Under the pieces are notes generated by a model. The model had not been told where the DNA came from. It searched no databases and saw only the letters and a list, made by a program, of their open reading frames with translations. 64,000 nucleotides of DNA from Podocnemis expansa (Eukaryota > Chordata > Testudines > Podocnemididae): contig ML682130.1 of assembly GCA_007922195.1 (NCBI GenBank), positions 173,120-237,119 of the forward strand, in the 5' to 3' direction. The translations under genes were made by a program, and so were the position numbers. Positions 10,914-21,775 of this stretch are shown in pieces. Every line of letters begins with the position of its first letter. The first letter of the stretch is position 1.

Positions 10914-11238
10914 CCTAGCCTGTCCCCGTAGGGTCAGTCACCAACCCTCTCTCAGATTTGCGCTTTGGTGTGGTATATAGGTGGCACTGACGCTGCCACC
11001 CCTGCCATCCCTTCTTTCTGCTAACTACAAAAAGTGGAGACGGAGAGAGGGTGTGGAATGCATGCCAGCAGCCCATCTCGAAGAAGGACACTCACAGGTA
11101 AGTAATGCTCTGATCTTTAAGCGTTGCTCACATCTATTCTTATATAGGTGACTTGCAAGCCATGCTTAGGATGGTGGGTGGAGCTGAGGTTTCCCCACCT
11201 GCAGGGTGGCTCTGCCAAAGGCAACATCATCTCATTTG

Positions 11239-12126
11239 TTATACAATTGTGTAGTGAGATGTAATGGTATTCACTGAGGACCAGCTGGCTGCTCTGCAGA
11301 TTTCCTGTAGAGTGACTTGTGCAATGAAAACTGGGGAGGACATTTGTGCTCTAGTTGAATGAGCACTGATTCTCTCCGCGCAGGGAGCTTTGCACTGCGG
11401 TAACAGTCTTTGATGCAGCTCATTATCCACAGTGAGATGTGCTGAGCTGTTACTGCCTGGCTTTTCACGCATTCAGCAATCGCGACAAAGAGCCAAGTCA
11501 ATTTGTGGAAAGGTCCAGTCCACTCAATGTATGTGGCAAGCGCCCTTCTGATGTAGAGGATGCACAGTCTCCTCTGGTTCTCTGTCACATGAGGACCCTG
11601 GGAGAACACTGGGAGGAAAAGCTCTTGGTTCATATGGAAGAGTGAGACCACCTTAGATAGCAAGGCTGGATGAGGTCGGAGATGTACCTTGCCATTAAGG
11701 AAGACTGTGTGTGGTGGCTCCGATGGCAGGGCCCTCAGTTCTCATGCCCTTCAAGTTGATGTGATGGCTACTAGGAATGCCACCTTCCTTGAGAGGACTA
11801 GAAATGTGCATGAATCGAGAGGTTCAAAGGGGGCTTTTGTATGCCTTTCGAGGACCAGGTTAAGGTTCCATTGGAGGATAGGTTCTTGGACGTGTGGGTA
11901 GAGTCTCTCCAACCCGTTTGAGAAATCTAGAAGTCATGGGTTGTGAGAAGGGAGTAACCCCTTTGAAGGAGTTGTGAAAGACTGAGATTGCCACTAGGTG
12001 GACCCTGAGGAACGGCAGCTTTAAGTCGTAGTTCCAGGAGGTAGAGTATGGCCTGGACAAGGGCAGACTCTGGGTGCACCCTCTTGCTTGCTGCCCATAG
12101 GGAGAACTGTTTCCACTTAATCTCAT
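11239..12126 (-). pseudogene. DIRS tyrosine recombinase, decayed
   Basis: The frames translate to a phage-integrase-fold recombinase of the DIRS class. Recognisable parts in order are the N-terminal core LRVHLVAISVFH, the first catalytic region KVAFLVAITS (the Arg is lost by mutation), LFHMNQELFLPVF, the HxxR box as AHSTR, then EICRAASWSS and the nucleophile region SHYTIV just before a stop. The protein is split over at least three frames (11860-12126, 11271-11663, 11239-11472), so it is not functional. Confidence 0.75.
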
Positions 12127-12130
12127 AGGG

Positions 12131-12500
12131 ATTGTTTCCTATTCACAATCACATGGTCCCACTGGCCTCTGGCCTCACCCAGCATTCTCCATTCAGAGAC
12201 GGATGGCCCTCCTTCCATCTGCAGGTCTGGGTTTTTCCCTACAGCCTTAGTCATCTCCTCACTCTGCTCCCCGACCCCCTTCTACAACTCAAGCAGAGTG
12301 TCCACCTGTATCTCCAACCCTCAAATCTTGTCTCCCAACAGCACCATGAGGCAGTTCTTCATACATATCAAGACATTTGGAGGTACTCCCTCCAGAGGCA
12401 TGGGCAGGGCCGTACCTAGGGGTGGGCGAAAAGGGTGATCACCCTGGGGCCGGCAGTTCCCACATTGTCCTGCTGTGAACAGGGCAGCACGGCACCTGAA
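12131..12500. other. Intergenic, no gene seen
   Basis: This short stretch between the DIRS relic and unit 2 has no supported reading frame. A fragment near 12411-12460 ('ggccgtacctaggggtggg') resembles a dispersed repeat end but cannot be bounded. Confidence 0.4.
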
Positions 12501-15500
12501 CCGTTGCCTTCCACCCAGCCGTGCTGCTGCTATTTAACTGATAGGTCACCAGCCTGTAGCAGACTTCTTCAGTGGTGCAAAATGTCCTGCATGGAGCTGC
12601 ATGAATGGTACCAGCTGTAGGAGGAGGTGACTGTGATGCAGAGATGTAACTAGCATGGGGCGAAAGGAGCATGGCCCCAGGTGAGCCAGAGCAGCTCAAT
12701 AGAGCCACTCTATTAAAAGGTGTGTTTTGTGGCACTGGCCCCAAGTGATACCAATTGCACGGGGCACATACCGATTCGAATGCGCCCCACATGCTGAAAG
12801 AGAGCTTTACGACTCTGCTGTCATGTCTTGGAAGGGTAAGAGATAGGCAATGAGAGATGAAGCTCATGCTCCATGATTGTGAAAAGCTCTAAAACTGTGT
12901 ACGAGCTCTGGGTTATTGTGAAAACTCTTGCAGCAGGACAAAATCCCCTTCCTTTCCCTCACTACACAAAGGGAAGCAATTCTGTGCTAGGCAAGCCTGC
13001 ATGGGAAGTAAGTAGAGGCGCGTCAAAAAACAGAAGATAGGCTGAAAAGTCATGATATGTTTAATAAAACCTCACGAGTTATATCCCTAATCTCTGATTT
13101 TTTGGGGTCTGAGTGCTGAACTCTGGAAGTTGCCAGTGCTGCTCTCGATGTGTCAGTATATTTCCTGCTACGACACTTAGGGGCCAATAACTTTATTTGC
13201 CTTTCACAATAGCTTCACCCAGGAGCAGACAGTACAGGGCATTCCAGGGGAGTTACTCCTCATTTACAACAGGGGGAGGGAGAAAAGAATGACCCGGTGA
13301 ACCCAGGCAGACAGTTCCTGATTCGTATACAGATCAAGGAAGGAGACACAAGATTTTAGAAAGCCTTAAGAGATCTTTGATGGAGTCTGCAACAGGGCAG
13401 GGGTGAGGCTGTTAGGATGACTTCATAGCGCATTACCATCCTAGACCATGTTTGCCTTGTTTTCACCTTCAACGTGCACTCTGGAGTAGGCAGCTGTTTA
13501 ATGCAAAACAAAAGACGCAAAATGGGAGAAAATCAATTCTACTTTATTATTGCAAATGATGAAGATAGAAAGATCCCTAGAGTCCTTTCCCCCGCCAAGT
13601 AGAAACTAGCCAAACCCCTACATTAATAAGAAGGAAGAAAAGTGCTGAATCCTGCACACAACCAGGAGACGTGGGCAACCAGGCACAAAAGACCAAGAGC
13701 AGGAAAATCAAAGGGCTCAGGATAAAAGAGTGGGGGGTTCATGGGGCACAAACAGTCTTTGTTGTCCTCAGACAGCACATTGCAGTACTGGGGAAGGAAT
13801 GACCAGCAGAGCTGTCAGCTCCTTGTGTCCCTCTGACCCCAAAGATAGAGTTCGGCTCGGCTCCAAGGCTAGTCAGAGTTGTTGACATCTCTGGTTCCCT
13901 TTCCCCTGCATCCAACCTCATCATCTCAGCAATCAGGAGATGCAGCCCACTTCACTCTTCTTGCGACATCTTTCATAGTCCTCAGATTTCAGGGGCTGCT
14001 TCACACAACGCTCACAGGCTAGTTCTAGCCTCTCACAGGTCCCCAGGGAACTCACGGGTTTCAGACTCTGCTGTCTCCTTCTGAAATGCAAACCCAGCAG
14101 TGTCCTCATGTCTCAGCCTCTCCTCTTCATGCTGATGGTGGTGTCAGTATAAAATCTCACTCAGGTGTACAGAAAATCTGCACCCCTGAGCAATGCAGTG
14201 ACACCTGCCAATCTCCTGGTGTAGACAGCACTGTTAGGGGTCCCCCCTTTGACATAATTACGGCCCCTGGACGAGGTGCAGGACTTACACCAAGGGGAGA
14301 AGAGACCACCTCCCATTGCTCTACTCTGCATCTTCCCTGAATCCCCACAAAGGCTCTGCTGCAACACTTTAAGCATGGGGAGCCCTAACTCACAGCCCTG
14401 CAGGACTCAGGCAGCAACTTCACTCTCCATTTCAGTGGCTGTCTCGGTGAATGAATCTAGTGCTCACCTGCCAGTTTTGTGCTCCAGATACAGGTCATTG
14501 CCACTGTTCAAATAATACAAAAATCATTTCACAAAGCACAGAAAAAGGCAAAAAAAAAAAAAAAAAAGGGACAATTCTGGCAAATTAGTCTCATGACGTC
14601 CTCAGTAAACCTGAGCAACATCTACTCATGCTAAATTAGCATCAATGTTTTTGACAACAGTCTTCAGGACAAGATAAAAAACCTCAGAACACAGTGGGCT
14701 ACAAAACATTTTCACATTTGTAAAGTGAGACCCCAGAAAGCGAGCAGACTCAAAATCAGGAAAATAAATTTTCCCCTTTTCTTTTGACAAGGTAAAACCT
14801 GCTTCACTTCTTGCCTCATTATTTCATTGATTGATAACTAAATCTTTCAGGAATGTCACAGCAAGTAAAGAAAATAAACATAAAAATATTCCCACTTACA
14901 TATGACCTGAACCAGCACAGAAAAAGCCTGGAAGCAATTTTACCAGGGGGTGGATATGCATATAAAGACTCAACAGTTTCTTCATGTTCATTTGGATTCC
15001 CTTCTACAGACACTCTCCTTCCTCCTCGGGTCTGTGACATTTTCTTTTCTAGTCTTAGGACTCTGATTTAGGGTCATAGCAATCAACACTGATTCCTAAC
15101 TACGGATAACCAAGGACATTCTGGTAAGTGACAGACAGGAATGGTGGGGTAGTACAGGCACTGTAAACACACCAGTGACCAAGGAAGCCGGGAATCCCTG
15201 GCACTCACCCCACTGCTTTGAAATAACTGTGGGAAGGGCTGCACCCAACACCCCCAGGCTGTAATGTGATCTCTGTAGCTCTTCTCTTCACCTGGGCAAC
15301 GCATCTCTCTGGCCTAATACGAAGTATGTGACGGGAGGAATTTTTTGAATGCTCATGGTTCACTCTACTAAACAGCTGCTACTCAGCTGCTGCTGTATCC
15401 TCATCTCAGTGATGGGAAGTTGGATCCTTGAGAATTAAATGCCCCTGGTGCAGAGGAATTAGGGAATGGATTTTTCACTATATCCAGATGTAGTTGGGGA

Positions 15501-15732
15501 ACAAAGAATTTCTCAGCTGTGAGGAGTCTCTTGTGTCTGATATGCTCTCAGATGCACTTGCACCATTTTTCATATTAAGAACAACTAGGAGGATTGGTTC
15601 CCTAGGTGCATTTGCTGATCCTTGATAGTATGGGAACAAGAAATGAAGCTACCCCACATTCAAGCTCTCTCTCCTGTGTAGCTCACTGAGGCATGAACTT
15701 GGACTGAGTCCTTTTTCCTGCAGTCAATTTAC
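12500..15732 (-). other. Unit 2 conserved 3' flank
   Basis: Collinear with unit 1 and unit 4 flanks; the outer part (12480-13080) matches 37330-37890 in unit 4. It carries the minus-strand AATAAAG-type signal near 13540, block B (13933-14080), block A (about 14157-14345), block C (about 14890-15050, donor GTAAGT) and block D (about 15200-15300, donor GGTGAGTG). Block C is open as SVEGNPNEHEETVESLY. A poly-A run is at about 14542-14567. Confidence 0.5.
13933..14080 (-). pseudogene. Block B exon-like copy, unit 2 (frameshifted)
   Basis: It follows an acceptor-like TTTGCATTTCAG at 14081 onwards. It starts KETAESETREF, breaks frame, then reads ERLELACERCVKQPLKSEDY up to a stop at 13933. The equivalent copy in unit 4 is open throughout. 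No family is recognised. Confidence 0.35.
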
Positions 15733-17477
15733 TCAAAGGTCACTCACACCTTTGTGGATTCTCTGATGTTTAAAGAGGCCTGATCTTCCCATAAAACATT
15801 TTCCACAGTCCAAGCACTTATGGAGTCTCTCTCCTGTGTGGATGATCTGATGTGCAACGAGGTATGATCTCAGCTTAAAACTTTTCCCACACTCCAAGCA
15901 CTTATGGAGTATCTCTCCTGTGTGGATTGCCTGATGTCTAATAAGGTCTGATCTGTATATGTAACTTTTCCCACAGTCCAAGCACTTATGGAGTCTCTCT
16001 CCTGTATGGTTTGCCTGATGTCTAATAAGGTCTAATCTGTGTATGTAACTTTTCCCACACTCTAAGCACTTATGCAATTCCACTCCTCTGTGAATGGCCT
16101 GATGGGCAACAAGGTTTGATCTTCGTGTGAAACTTTTCCCGCAGTCCAAGCACTTATGAGGACTCTCATCTTTGTGGATATCCTGATGTCTAACAAGGTC
16201 TGATCTGTGTATATACTTTTTCCCACAGTCCAAGCACTTATGCGGTCTCTCTCCTGTGTGGATTGCCTGATGTTTAATAAGGCTTGGTCTTTGTGTGAAT
16301 TCTTTCCCGCAGTCCAAGCACTTATGGGGTCTCTCTCCTTTGTGAATTGCCTGATGTCTTACAAGGTTTGATCTCTGTGTGAAACATCTTCCACAGTCTT
16401 GGCACTTATGAGGTCTCTGTCCTGTGTGAATGGCCTGATGTGTAATAAGGTTTGATCTTCGCGTGAAACTCTTCCCACAGTCCAAGCACTTATGAGGTCT
16501 CACTCCTGTGTGGACTGCCTGATGTACAACAAGTCTTGATCTGTGTGTGAAACATTTTCCACAANNNNNNNNNNCCTGATGTACAACAAGTCTTGATCTG
16601 TGTGTGAAACATTTTCCACAAACAATGCACTTATATGGTATCTGTCCTTTGTGAATTGCCTGATGTGTAATAAGGTCTGATTTCTCCATGAAGCCTTTTC
16701 TACAATGTAGGCACTTATGTAGTTGCTCTCCTGTGTGGACTCTCTGATGTCTAATAAGGTCTGACTGCCTTACAAAATTTTGACCACAGTCCAGGCAACT
16801 ATGGCTCATCTCTCTTATGCGGGCTGTCTGATGTGCAACAAGCCCAGATTTCTGTGTGAACCTTTTCTTACAATCCAGGCACAGATCCTGTATCCTCTCT
16901 GTCTGGACTGTTTGACCCCTAATAACAAGCGATCTTTGTTTTAAAATTATCCCACAGTGCAAGCACTTATTCCATTTCTCTCTTGTGTGGTTTCTCTCAT
17001 TTTTAATTACGGGTGACTCCAAGGTCAAACTTTTCCTTCCTGTGAAGCACTGATAAGGTTTCTCACCCATGTGGGATCTCTTATGTTTTCTAAGGTCTGA
17101 GCTGTTACTGAAGTTTTTCCCACAGTCCTTGCACTGAATTCGCTTCTGTCCCGTATGGACTTTCTGATGTGTAACTGGGCGTGATTTCAGAATGAATCGT
17201 TTCCCACACGCAAAGTATTCACGAGGTTCCTTAAGAACTGTCTGCTGGGCTGTGGTTTCCTTTGGATCATTGAATCCTTCTCCAAATATAACACATTCAT
17301 CCACTTTCTTGCTCAGAAACCTCACTGACCTCTGCCGATTTTCACCATCTTCTCCCTGTTCTAAGCACTGGAAACAATTCCCATCAGCTCTTCTCACAAA
17401 GTTCCCCTGAGACTCCACTTCCCCAGCACCTCCCAGAGCTTGATTCTCCTCCTTGCTGTCACTCACTATTTCCTCAT
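15733..17477 (-). CDS. Finger exon of unit 2 gene
   Basis: The acceptor CAG is at 17478-17480. The helices differ from unit 1 at DNA-contact positions, for example [16 protein letters not shown] and HRSDLVRH, which suggests different targets. The last three fingers ([24 protein letters not shown]) resemble the end of the unit 1 array. The stop is at 15733-15735. Confidence 0.92.
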
Positions 17478-18956
17478 CTGGTTGGAGAGAAAGAGACAAA
17501 GCAAACACTTAGTCTTTGTGTTGGGGAGAAAGAGGAATAACTCAAATGGAAAACACAACACATTCCAACTGGAAAGAGCGTCCAGCTGGATTCTGTCTCC
17601 ACATCCCACCCAGATACTTTCAGGGCGGGCAAATCTGGAACAAAATGTGGCAGTTAACAGGATGGGTGAAAAAGCATGACAGATATATACTGCCCAGCAG
17701 CAAGGACGTGGGTGAAATTAGGAAGAACTGAGGCCGCTTGCTTACACCACATTTTGGAAATACTCAACTTTATTCTTCCCTGTTCATGGGGCTTCTGTGT
17801 CAGTCCTCACCTGCATGGCTGCCTGTCAGGATCCAACTTTCCTCACAGATCTGGTGATTGGGCACCCAGGGCTCCTCCCCTCTTTCCAGCCGGGCAATCA
17901 GTTCAGGTTTGGGAATGGGAAATCCTGCTTGGGAGAGAAATGAGAAAAGATCACAGTATATAGAGTATTCACAACATATTCAGCACAAACATCATTCCAT
18001 GAACATGTGTTGGTGCTGTGTTGAGGGAATGCAGAATACAAAAGGACAGGAATATGGTCCCTGATCCCATTTGGGAATAGCAGATGTCTTGGGGAGGAGG
18101 CAGGAATTGTCATGTCCTCACTAGGAATTCCCCAGATCTGTGTGTTCTGGAGGCCTTGCAGATACGCACAGAGCTCTGGAGTTCAACCCTGCCTGTTCTG
18201 AAAGCTGCAGAGCCAAGAGCCTTCCTCAGAGAGGAAGGTGAAAAGGGATTCTGAGGACACGTGACAAACAAGACAGACGGGCGGGTACACAGTGTCTGTC
18301 CCCTTGAAAGCTGGAGATAAGGGGATGAGTTGGGATGTGCACACTAGGTTTTGACATCCTGTTCCGCATGAGGGAGGTACTGAGATGCAAGTGTCTCTTA
18401 AGAGAGCAGCTGTGGATTAGAGGACTGATTCCCCACCAATCTCTCTGTTCAAGGAAGAACCTGACTGCATTCAGCAATACTGACCCTAGGGGCATGGGCA
18501 TCCCTTACCCAGCGAGCTCACATTCTCATAGTTCTCCCGCATGACATCTCTATAGAGGGCTCGCTGCCTGAAGTCCAGCAGAGCCCCCTGCGCCTGGCTG
18601 AAATACACAGCTACATCTTCGAAGGTCACTGGCATCTGAAACAAAAGAGGGCTATTGAGGCACAGGCTGAGAGCAGAAACCAGAGCTCCTGTGACCAAGG
18701 GACAGGGCTGGGAATCCTGACACCTTCCTTCCCTCTTACACAGCAGCCTCTGGCCTGTTGGTTCAGACTCCAGCACTTGAGTCTGGAAAATCTTGGGGGT
18801 TGGTTTCTGTTCCAGAAAGGAAGGAATTTTCAACTCCTATAAAAGGCCTGTCCAGAATATCAGCTGGAAGATCACAGCCTGGCATCTCCCTGCCAATTTC
18901 TTCCCCTCAGCAGCTTCATGAAAATCCCCTACCTGCACCAGCTCCACCGCAGTCAT
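15733..18956 (-). CDS. KRAB C2H2 zinc-finger protein, unit 2
   Basis: Coding exons are 18933-18956 (MTAVELVQ), 18509-18635 (KRAB-A), 17811-17924 (KRAB-B-like) and 15733-17477 (fingers), in consistent phases. The total as written is 670 codons including the stop. The exon 5 spacer begins [20 protein letters not shown]. Eighteen finger positions are written; positions 1 and 3-5 have lost ligands. Fingers 8 and 9 are the same sequence on either side of ten Ns, so the true number is probably 17. The remaining fingers are canonical and the protein ends KGVSDL. Expected role is nuclear DNA binding through the finger array, with the KRAB box as effector, but EEW is AQG here too. Confidence 0.9.
16518..16621. 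other. Ten-N gap flanked by an identical 47-nt overlap
   Basis: The 47 nt at 16518-16564 are repeated exactly at 16575-16621, immediately either side of Ns 16565-16574. Two abutting contig ends that were not merged would look like this. Removing one copy and the Ns (57 nt, 19 codons) leaves a single normal finger in frame. Confidence 0.85.
17811..17924 (-). CDS. KRAB-B-like exon, unit 2
   Basis: A 114-nt exon encoding [20 protein letters not shown] then [18 protein letters not shown]. The donor is GTGAGG and the acceptor CAG at 17925-17927. Same length and phase as in units 1, 3 and 5. Confidence 0.9.
18509..18635 (-). CDS. KRAB-A exon, unit 2
   Basis: A 127-nt exon encoding [20 protein letters not shown] then [19 protein letters not shown] and SSLG. 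The acceptor is TTTCAG and the donor GTAAGGG. It has the same AQG replacement of EEW. Confidence 0.92.
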
Positions 18957-18971
18957 TTTGCTGCCCCAACC
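18933..18971 (-). CDS. Start-codon exon, unit 2
   Basis: ATG at 18956-18954 gives MTAVELVQ, with donor GTAGGGG. The acceptor here is GTGAG rather than the CCCAG of units 1 and 3, so it looks weaker; splicing to this exon could be less efficient. Confidence 0.7.
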
Positions 18972-19642
18972 CTCACGAAGACGGGATAATTTGGAGTGAA
19001 ACCTGGATGGGATTCTTCAGCCTGTCAAGGTGAGCAGGGAGAACCAAGTGGCTGCAGAAGGAGCTCCATCCATTTCACATCCTTACTCCCCTTGATCTCT
19101 GTACTCTCTTGCCAGGAGGTAACTCATTTTATCTAGAACTCCCCAGAACAGGCTTCTCCCAGCAGCACTAACCCCAGCAGTACACTCTGAAATCCTTCCA
19201 GTTACAGCACCACTGTTCCCACGACAGTCGGTCAGTACACGGCGTACAGGGAATAGATTAGGGTAGGGCTTGGGGCTGGGAGCCTTTCTCCTCACCTACT
19301 GCTCCAGCTGTTCCCTTCTCTATCTGCACTCTCCCATCCTCCCCATCCCCGGGAGAAACGGTTCCTGCCCCATGGATTTGAGTGATCACTTTCATTGGAG
19401 AAATCAGCTAGTAAACCTGCTAATAAAGGTTTGAACTGTCTGTGTCACTGTTAGGAAACGCTCTGGGCCTGGCAGACATAGGGTCCTGCCATCTCCAGTG
19501 AAAACTGACCAGCAGATCTCAGAAAGAGGCTTTGTGATGAGTCAACATTTTTACCCAGCCAGAGTCCATCCCCCAGGTTTGGAAGGCTCCATCTCAGGTG
19601 CTGAAATTAGCAGAACTTGGGGCTTGCCCAGAGATGGGGGGG

Positions 19643-20107
19643 TTAGTTCCAGCCACTGGAGACTCTCCCCACCTCACCTGGGTAAATGAGAGGATCTAGC
19701 ACTAACCCTGGTGTAGGAGCAGCTGCTGCTTTACTTGGGCTCTCACAGTAAACAGGACAGGACGGCCCAGCTTCCAACCAGCAAGCTCGGCCTGGGGTGT
19801 CCTGCTGGGAGCCGTTCCCTGGTGCAGTCTCGACCATCCAGGCCAGTGCTTTGCTCCTGGAAGCCTGAGCTGGGTTTGTCCTATCGGGGCCAGGACGATG
19901 GGCAAACAAACTGCTCCACTGCTCCTGGGCAGTTTTGCCTGGATTTCTCTCTAGCCATGAGGACACGTCTGTGGGATCAGTACGCAGGACAGCTTCATAA
20001 TTGAACACTCGATACAGCCACCAACTCACTACTGTCACCATAGTGATCAGGGCATCAGGAGCCTTCGCCATCTCTGGGGACACACTGCCCGAGACCTGAA
20101 CACACAA
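19643..20107 (-). CDS. Conserved open reading block in intron 1, unit 2, unknown function
   Basis: An open frame on the minus strand between exon 1 and the start exon. It contains SPEMAKAPDALITMVTVVSW, YRVFNYEAVLR, SWLERNPGKTAQEQW and SSLFAHRPGPDRTNPAQ. The same frame is open in unit 3 (32800-33102) and unit 5 (54213-54596) and broken in unit 4. The differences between copies keep many of the same residues (W, NYEAVL, P-K-T/P-x-E-Q-W). I know no family for it. There is a moderately hydrophobic stretch near the start (ALITMVTVVSWW). It could be an alternative first coding exon, a small gene, or a relic of a mobile element duplicated with the unit. Confidence 0.35.
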   Translation of the reverse strand: MCVQVSGSVSPEMAKAPDALITMVTVVSWWLYRVFNYEAVLRTDPTDVSSWLERNPGKTAQEQWSSLFAHRPGPDRTNPAQASRSKALAWMVETAPGNGSQQDTPGRACWLEAGPSCPVYCESPSKAAAAPTPGLVLDPLIYPGEVGRVSSGWN

Positions 20108-20540
20108 TTACACGAGGAGCTTATGCAGAATTTTAGTAGAAGCTTATTTCTGGGGTGCGGGGCGTCCACAGGCGCAGACACCAGCCTCCTCCGCCTATAA
20201 CCAGAGCCTTGGGGAGCCAGCGGCTGTGCCTGAGCCCCCCAGCCTGTCCCTGCAGCCCCCCAAGGACAGTCAATCAGGGCTGATCCCATTTCCCCATCCA
20301 CACTCCCCCTGCCCTCACTGGCACAGACTCTGGTCTGACCCCGGAGTGGCTGGGATCTGGATCCTGCTCCACATCCCAGCCTCTGTCCTGCCTCCTCCAG
20401 CCCCACATCCCCCCTTCTCTTCTCAGTGCCCCTGTCCCAGCCTTGTCCCCCCAGCTCCAATTTCCCTGCAGCCCCCACCGCCCCATCCCGTCCTGCCGGC
20501 TGCATCCCCATCGCCCCCTCCAGCCCCGCAGCCCCTTTAC

Positions 20541-20650
20541 CTTCCTCCAGCAGGGGACAATCACATGGTGGGGCCAGACTGCACTGAGCATGCGCGCATG
20601 GAACGGAGCATGCTCAGAGACGCTCGCTGAAGCCATGCCCACACCCTAGC
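20541..20650 (-). promoter_or_regulatory. GC-rich promoter region and exon 1 donor, unit 2
   Basis: The conserved donor GGAAG|GTAAAGGG is at 20541/20540. The upstream sequence differs from the other promoters and carries GAGCATGCGCGCATG, which resembles the NRF1 site, followed by AGCATGCTCAG. The GC- and pyrimidine-rich part on the downstream side (20220-20540) is shared with the other units. Confidence 0.5.
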
Positions 20651-20983
20651 CCACAGCCACATTCTGCTGCCTGCTCTGTAGAGGAGCTAAAAATGGTCAC
20701 AGGGGGCAAATTGCAGGAGGGGGGGTGGCCTGAGAATGGGGCAGAGTTTTAGTGGCCTGGGGGGTCCAGCCCCTGGAGGCAGAGCAGGAGAGGGGCTGGG
20801 GGGATGATCCAGGCTCAGCCCTGGGCTGAGCTGCCAGCAGCTGGGGCAGGACAAACCCCCGGCACGGGGTCGGTGAGGGGAGGACACCCCCGGGTCAGTG
20901 GAATGGTACCGCCCTGGGCGCGTCTTTCAGAACCAAGGCAGGGAGCAGAGCGGCTGGTTCTTCCCTGTGGGGCTCTGCGTTCT

Positions 20984-21018
20984 ACTGAGCATGCGCACAG
21001 CCACTGCGCATGCTCAGT
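20984..21018. promoter_or_regulatory. Perfect 14-bp inverted repeat with NRF1-like sites
   Basis: ACTGAGCATGCGCA at 20984-20997 and its exact reverse complement at 21005-21018 are separated by 7 nt. Each arm has a GCATGCGCA core close to the NRF1 consensus. A diverged second copy of the same arrangement sits in the unit 2 promoter at about 20577-20611. Confidence 0.55.
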
Positions 21019-21249
21019 AAGACATACTGAAGCCACTGCCCTCACCCTGCCCTTCCTGCAGGGACATTCTTAGAGAGACCAAAAAGCTTCCAAGGGGGAC
21101 AGTGGAGAGGGGGGTGCGCAGGGGCAGCATTTTACTGGCCTGGGGGGTTAAGTAGTTAGGGGTTGGGGGTAGGAGAGGGGCTGGGGGTGAAATTAGGCAT
21201 GGGGGGTGAGCTGGGGTTAGCCCAGGGGGGTCTCTTCTGCCTCTCAAAA

Positions 21250-21345
21250 AAAAAAGGAGTCACATGGCACTTAAAGACTAACAGATTTATTTTTCGCATG
21301 AGCTTTCGTGGGAGAAAATCCCACTTCGTCAAACTCTTGCACAAT
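21250..21345. mobile_element. Penelope-like end fragment, copy 1
   Basis: Contains 'ggcacttaaagactaacaga', 'tttattttt' and 'gagctttcgtgggagaaaat', then 'cccacttcgtca'. This is a widespread sauropsid dispersed block that I associate with Penelope-like elements. A second copy follows about 300 bp later. Confidence 0.45.
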
Positions 21346-21529
21346 GGGGGGCGGGCAGAGGTGACTGTTTCCATGATGGGGTGAGCCACCTGCCCCCTTT
21401 TCAAAATCCCAAGGGGGGAGAGAGACTCTTTCGTTTCCCCTCTTCTGGGACTGTAGCTCTCAGCAGTAGGGGGGCACCTTCCTAGGGCTGGGGTCTCAAA
21501 GGCACAGGCATCGTCTGTAATTTTCAAAG

Positions 21530-21665
21530 GGATAGCCGTGTTAGTCTAGTCCAGCAAAAAATAAAAAACAAGAAGTTGTGTGGCACTTAAAGACTAACAG
21601 ATTTATTCTTTACAAGAGCTTTCGGGGAGAAAATCCCACTTCGTCAGACGCTTTGAAGATGAGGA
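21530..21665. mobile_element. Penelope-like end fragment, copy 2
   Basis: Contains 'tagccgtgttagtctagtcc', then 'ggcacttaaagactaacaga', 'gagctttcggggagaaaatc' and 'ccacttcgtcagacg'. It is longer than copy 1 and has the 'gtgttagtct' side that copy 1 lacks. Confidence 0.5.
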
Positions 21666-21775
21666 CAATTACAGTAAAATTACAGACTTTTTAAAAGAAT
21701 TTCTGCTGCTAGTAAAAGTATCTAGTTGCTTCAACCTTGAAAATTCTGCCCTTTAGGGAATATTTGGGAACAACG

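Larger units (their letters stand above)
10195..12130 (-). mobile_element. DIRS-type element relic with tyrosine recombinase
   Basis: A minus-strand DIRS-like tail end. The terminal region is about 10195-11230, interrupted by a hAT insertion, and the recombinase relic is 11239-12126. The terminal sequence 'gtccttctttgagatgggct' and its complement-like partner near 11072 recur at 21776, 25626, 34770 and 44915, always next to DIRS-type reading frames. The RT part is absent from this copy. Confidence 0.7.

Noticed and set aside
13739..13924. Frames reading GTQGADSPAGHPFPTT-like peptides near each polyA signal
   Set aside because: They recur in the 3' flanks of all units but follow the stop of block B and precede AATAAA, so 3' UTR is the simpler reading.
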